Shown here: piece by piece, positions 61,907-64,000 of the stretch
Layout: every line of letters starts with the position of its first letter
Position numbering within the stretch: position 1 is the stretch's first letter
From: Nitrospira sp.
Lineage (GTDB): Bacteria > Nitrospirota > Nitrospiria > Nitrospirales > Nitrospiraceae
Assembly: GCA_024760525.1 (NCBI GenBank)
Contig: CP060499.1
Span: forward strand, 3,183,501-3,247,500
Length of the DNA stretch: 64,000 nucleotides
Direction: 5' to 3'
The notes under the pieces: generated by a model
The model's database searches: none
Seen by the model: only the letters and a program-made list of their open reading frames with translations
Told to the model about the DNA's origin: nothing
Program-made: the position numbers and the translations under genes

Positions 61907-63055
61907 ATGCGAGACAATTATCTCTTTACTTCGGAATCGGTCACTGAGGGACATCCGGATAAGATCGCCGACCAGATCTCCGACGGCATCTTAGACGCCA
62001 TCATCGCTCAAGACAAACATTCCCGTGTCGCCTGCGAAACGATCCTGACCACGGGCATTGCGTTTGTGGCCGGTGAAATTTCCACCAAGGCCTATGTCGA
62101 AATTCCGGATATTATCCGTGATGTCATTAAGGATGTCGGCTATTGTGATGCATCGTGGGGGTTCGACTTCCATACCTGCTCAGTTCTGACCGCTATTCAC
62201 CAGCAATCCAGTGATATTGCGATGGGCGTAGATTCCGGCGGGGCCGGCGATCAGGGCCTGATGTTCGGGTATGCCACCAATGAAACGGATGAACTCATGC
62301 CGATGCCGATCGTGCTGGCCCACAGACTGACCAAGCGTCTGGCTGAGGTTCGCAAAAAGAAAATTCTCGATTGGGTGCGACCGGACGGCAAATCCCAAGT
62401 GACGGTCGAATACAAAAACGGCAAGCCCGTGCGGATCGATACGATCGTCGTTTCCACGCAGCATAGCCCGGATGTGACGAACAAGCAGATTGAACGTGAC
62501 ATCATGGAAAAGATTATCAAGCCTGTGATGCCTAAAGGCCTTTATGACCCGACCGGCGTGAAGCATCACATCAACCCCACCGGCCGTTTCGTCGTCGGCG
62601 GTCCGATGGGTGACACAGGGCTTACGGGCCGAAAGATCATCGTCGATACCTACGGTGGACATGGCAGTCACGGCGGCGGCGCTTTCTCCGGCAAGGATCC
62701 CACAAAGGTGGACCGTTCCGCCTCGTACATGGCGCGCTACATCGCCAAGAATCTCGTTGCCGCCGGCTTGGCCGAAAAGTGCGAAGTCCAGTTAGCCTAC
62801 GCAATCGGGGTTGCTGATCCTGTCTCCGTGCTCGTCGACACGAAGAACACCGAAAGAGTATCGGTCGATATTCTCGATAAACTTGTGCGCAAGCACTTCC
62901 CCTTGACTCCTCGAGGGATTATCGATCATCTCAAGCTCCGACGGCCGATTTTCCGTAAGACGGCCGCTTACGGACACTTTGGGCGCAACGAACCGGAATT
63001 CACCTGGGAGAAGACCGACAAGGCCAAAGCACTCCGCAAAGACGCCGGCCTGTAA
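61907..63055 (+). CDS. metK: S-adenosylmethionine synthetase
   Basis: 382 residues. All three family signatures are visible: TSESVTEGHPDKIADQISDG at the N-terminus (ATP site), GAGDQGLMFGYATNE (about 112-126) and GGGAFSGKDPTKVDRS (about 259-274). The enzyme makes SAM from ATP and methionine. It supplies SAM for HpnH and the methyltransferase seen here and is followed by ahcY, which removes the SAH by-product. A terminator-like hairpin lies in the spacer. No riboswitch was recognised upstream. Confidence 0.97.
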   Translation: MRDNYLFTSESVTEGHPDKIADQISDGILDAIIAQDKHSRVACETILTTGIAFVAGEISTKAYVEIPDIIRDVIKDVGYCDASWGFDFHTCSVLTAIHQQSSDIAMGVDSGGAGDQGLMFGYATNETDELMPMPIVLAHRLTKRLAEVRKKKILDWVRPDGKSQVTVEYKNGKPVRIDTIVVSTQHSPDVTNKQIERDIMEKIIKPVMPKGLYDPTGVKHHINPTGRFVVGGPMGDTGLTGRKIIVDTYGGHGSHGGGAFSGKDPTKVDRSASYMARYIAKNLVAAGLAEKCEVQLAYAIGVADPVSVLVDTKNTERVSVDILDKLVRKHFPLTPRGIIDHLKLRRPIFRKTAAYGHFGRNEPEFTWEKTDKAKALRKDAGL

Positions 63056-63080
63056 GCGTCGTGAGCCTCGCGACGTCAGC

Positions 63081-63114
63081 AAAGGGGGACGGGTTCTCCA
63101 CCCGCCCCCCTTTT
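63081..63114 (+). terminator. Intrinsic terminator after metK
   Basis: AAAGGGGGaCGGG (from 63081) pairs with CCCGcCCCCC followed by TTTT (63101-63114), around a short TTCTCCA loop, with one internal mismatch. GC-rich stem plus T-run about 25 bases after the metK stop; it may fully or partly separate metK from ahcY. Confidence 0.75.
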
Positions 63115-63172
63115 CATGACGGCAATAGACGACCGACCAATCCTGATTGGCATTTTTAGAAGGAGGATTTTC

Positions 63173-64000
63173 GTGGACTACGATGTGAGAGATATCAAGC
63201 TGGCAGACCAAGGCAAATCGAAAATCGAATGGGCGGAAGCAACGATGCCCGTATTGCGGCTGATTCGCAAACGGTTCAAGCGGCAGCAACCATTAAAGGG
63301 AGTTCGCGTCACCGCGTGTTTGCACGTGACTACCGAAACGGCGAATCTGGCTATCACGTTGAAAGCCGGCGGGGCCGATGTCCGTCTCTGTGCCTCAAAT
63401 CCCCTCAGTACTCAGGACGACGTCGCCGCTGCCTTGGTTCAACATGAAGGCATTCCAACCTTTGCCATCAAGGGCGAAGACAACGCCACGTACTACCGCC
63501 ATATCGAATCCGCGATTGCGCACCGGCCCCATCTGACCATGGATGACGGCGCCGATGTCGTGTCGCACCTGCACTCCAAACGCAAAGAACTGTTAAAGAA
63601 TGTCATCGGCGGTACGGAAGAAACCACCACAGGTGTCATTCGTTTGCGCAGTATGGCCGAAAAGAAAGTTCTCAAGTTCCCGGTCATTTCCGTCAACGAT
63701 GCCGACACCAAACATATGTTCGACAACCGCTATGGAACCGGTCAATCCACCATGGACGGCATTGTGCGCGCGACCAACCGATTGGTCTGCGGCTCAGTCG
63801 TTGTGGTAGTGGGCTATGGATGGTGCGGACGCGGTATCGCAATGCGGGCCAAAGGTATGGGCGCGGACGTGGTCGTGACCGAGGTGGATCCCTTGAAAGG
63901 CCTCGAAGCCGTCATGGACGGATTCCGCGTCATGCCGATGGAACAAGCGGCTCCGGTTGGAGATTTCTTCGTCACGGTCACCGGTAACATCCACGTGATC
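63173..64000 (+). CDS. ahcY: Adenosylhomocysteinase, 3'-truncated by window edge
   Basis: 276 codons are visible from GTG at 63173 (AGGAGG seven bases upstream); the frame is still open at the window end. Typical parts: KIEWAEATMPVLRLIRKRF, the substrate-binding CLHVTTETANL, SNPLSTQDDVAAAL, the GTGQSTMDGI motif and the NAD-binding GYGWCGRGIAMRAKGMGA. The enzyme hydrolyses S-adenosylhomocysteine to adenosine and homocysteine, completing the activated-methyl cycle begun by MetK. Full length should be about 420-470 residues. Confidence 0.95.
   Translation, partial: MDYDVRDIKLADQGKSKIEWAEATMPVLRLIRKRFKRQQPLKGVRVTACLHVTTETANLAITLKAGGADVRLCASNPLSTQDDVAAALVQHEGIPTFAIKGEDNATYYRHIESAIAHRPHLTMDDGADVVSHLHSKRKELLKNVIGGTEETTTGVIRLRSMAEKKVLKFPVISVNDADTKHMFDNRYGTGQSTMDGIVRATNRLVCGSVVVVVGYGWCGRGIAMRAKGMGADVVVTEVDPLKGLEAVMDGFRVMPMEQAAPVGDFFVTVTGNIHVI

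Overview
The window looks like chromosomal DNA of a Nitrospira-type bacterium (phylum Nitrospirota). The inference rests on a respiratory cluster that pairs a Rieske/cytochrome b module with two cytochrome bd-like (CydA-like) membrane proteins and several c-type cytochromes, on a hopanoid locus built into Mla lipid-transport and MEP isoprenoid genes, and on the GC-rich codon use of the core. No rRNA gene or other phylogenetic marker is present, so the genus is an inference.

Positions 1-16065 form an accessory region at a tRNA-Thr(CGT) gene. After the 3' part of an SDR gene comes a gene-poor stretch with several tRNA 3'-end remnants (709, 839, 2967, 3184) and two hypothetical genes. A perfect 45-bp direct repeat of the tRNA-Thr 3' end (3184-3228 and 15990-16034) bounds a 12.8-kb integrative element whose tyrosine integrase (14914-15984) abuts the intact tRNA. 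Cargo: two IS3-family elements (one frameshifted, one intact), a three-gene envelope operon of a lipoprotein, a secreted caspase-like protease and a lipoprotein pseudo-caspase, a large secreted repeat protein, an IS481-type transposase with one amber codon, a truncated HigA-like antitoxin and a zinc-ribbon protein. The AT-richer cargo differs visibly from the core.

From 16161 onward the window is core chromosome. A third caspase-like lipoprotein, also lacking the catalytic dyad, lies directly beside the tRNA. Then come ubiA and, on the minus strand, an 11-gene respiratory cluster (30753 down to 19176): mono- and diheme cytochromes c, two CydA-like proteins without CydB, Rieske protein, b6-type cytochrome b, an unassigned membrane protein and a heme-b-binding periplasmic protein. 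An intrinsic terminator (30826-30871) separates it from the next block.

The block 30975-46094 (minus) is a lipid/hopanoid neighbourhood: shc, hpnG, mlaE, mlaF, mlaD and mlaC, a D15-type barrel, dxs, ispG, a GT87-like protein, tRNA-Cys and hpnH. smc and ispH follow. The right end holds a basic histone-like protein, a small beta-rich protein with a decayed partial copy next to it, a methyltransferase, a PhoB/PhoR pair convergent with a Pit transporter and DUF47 gene, fabH, bamD, a TlpA/CcdA thiol-redox pair, metK and the start of ahcY.

No CRISPR array or rRNA gene was seen. The most unusual items are the exported caspase/pseudo-caspase set, the two CydA-like subunits around a b6-type complex, the nested tRNA-derived att repeats, and two tandem hairpins with compensatory arm changes just downstream of tRNA-Cys.
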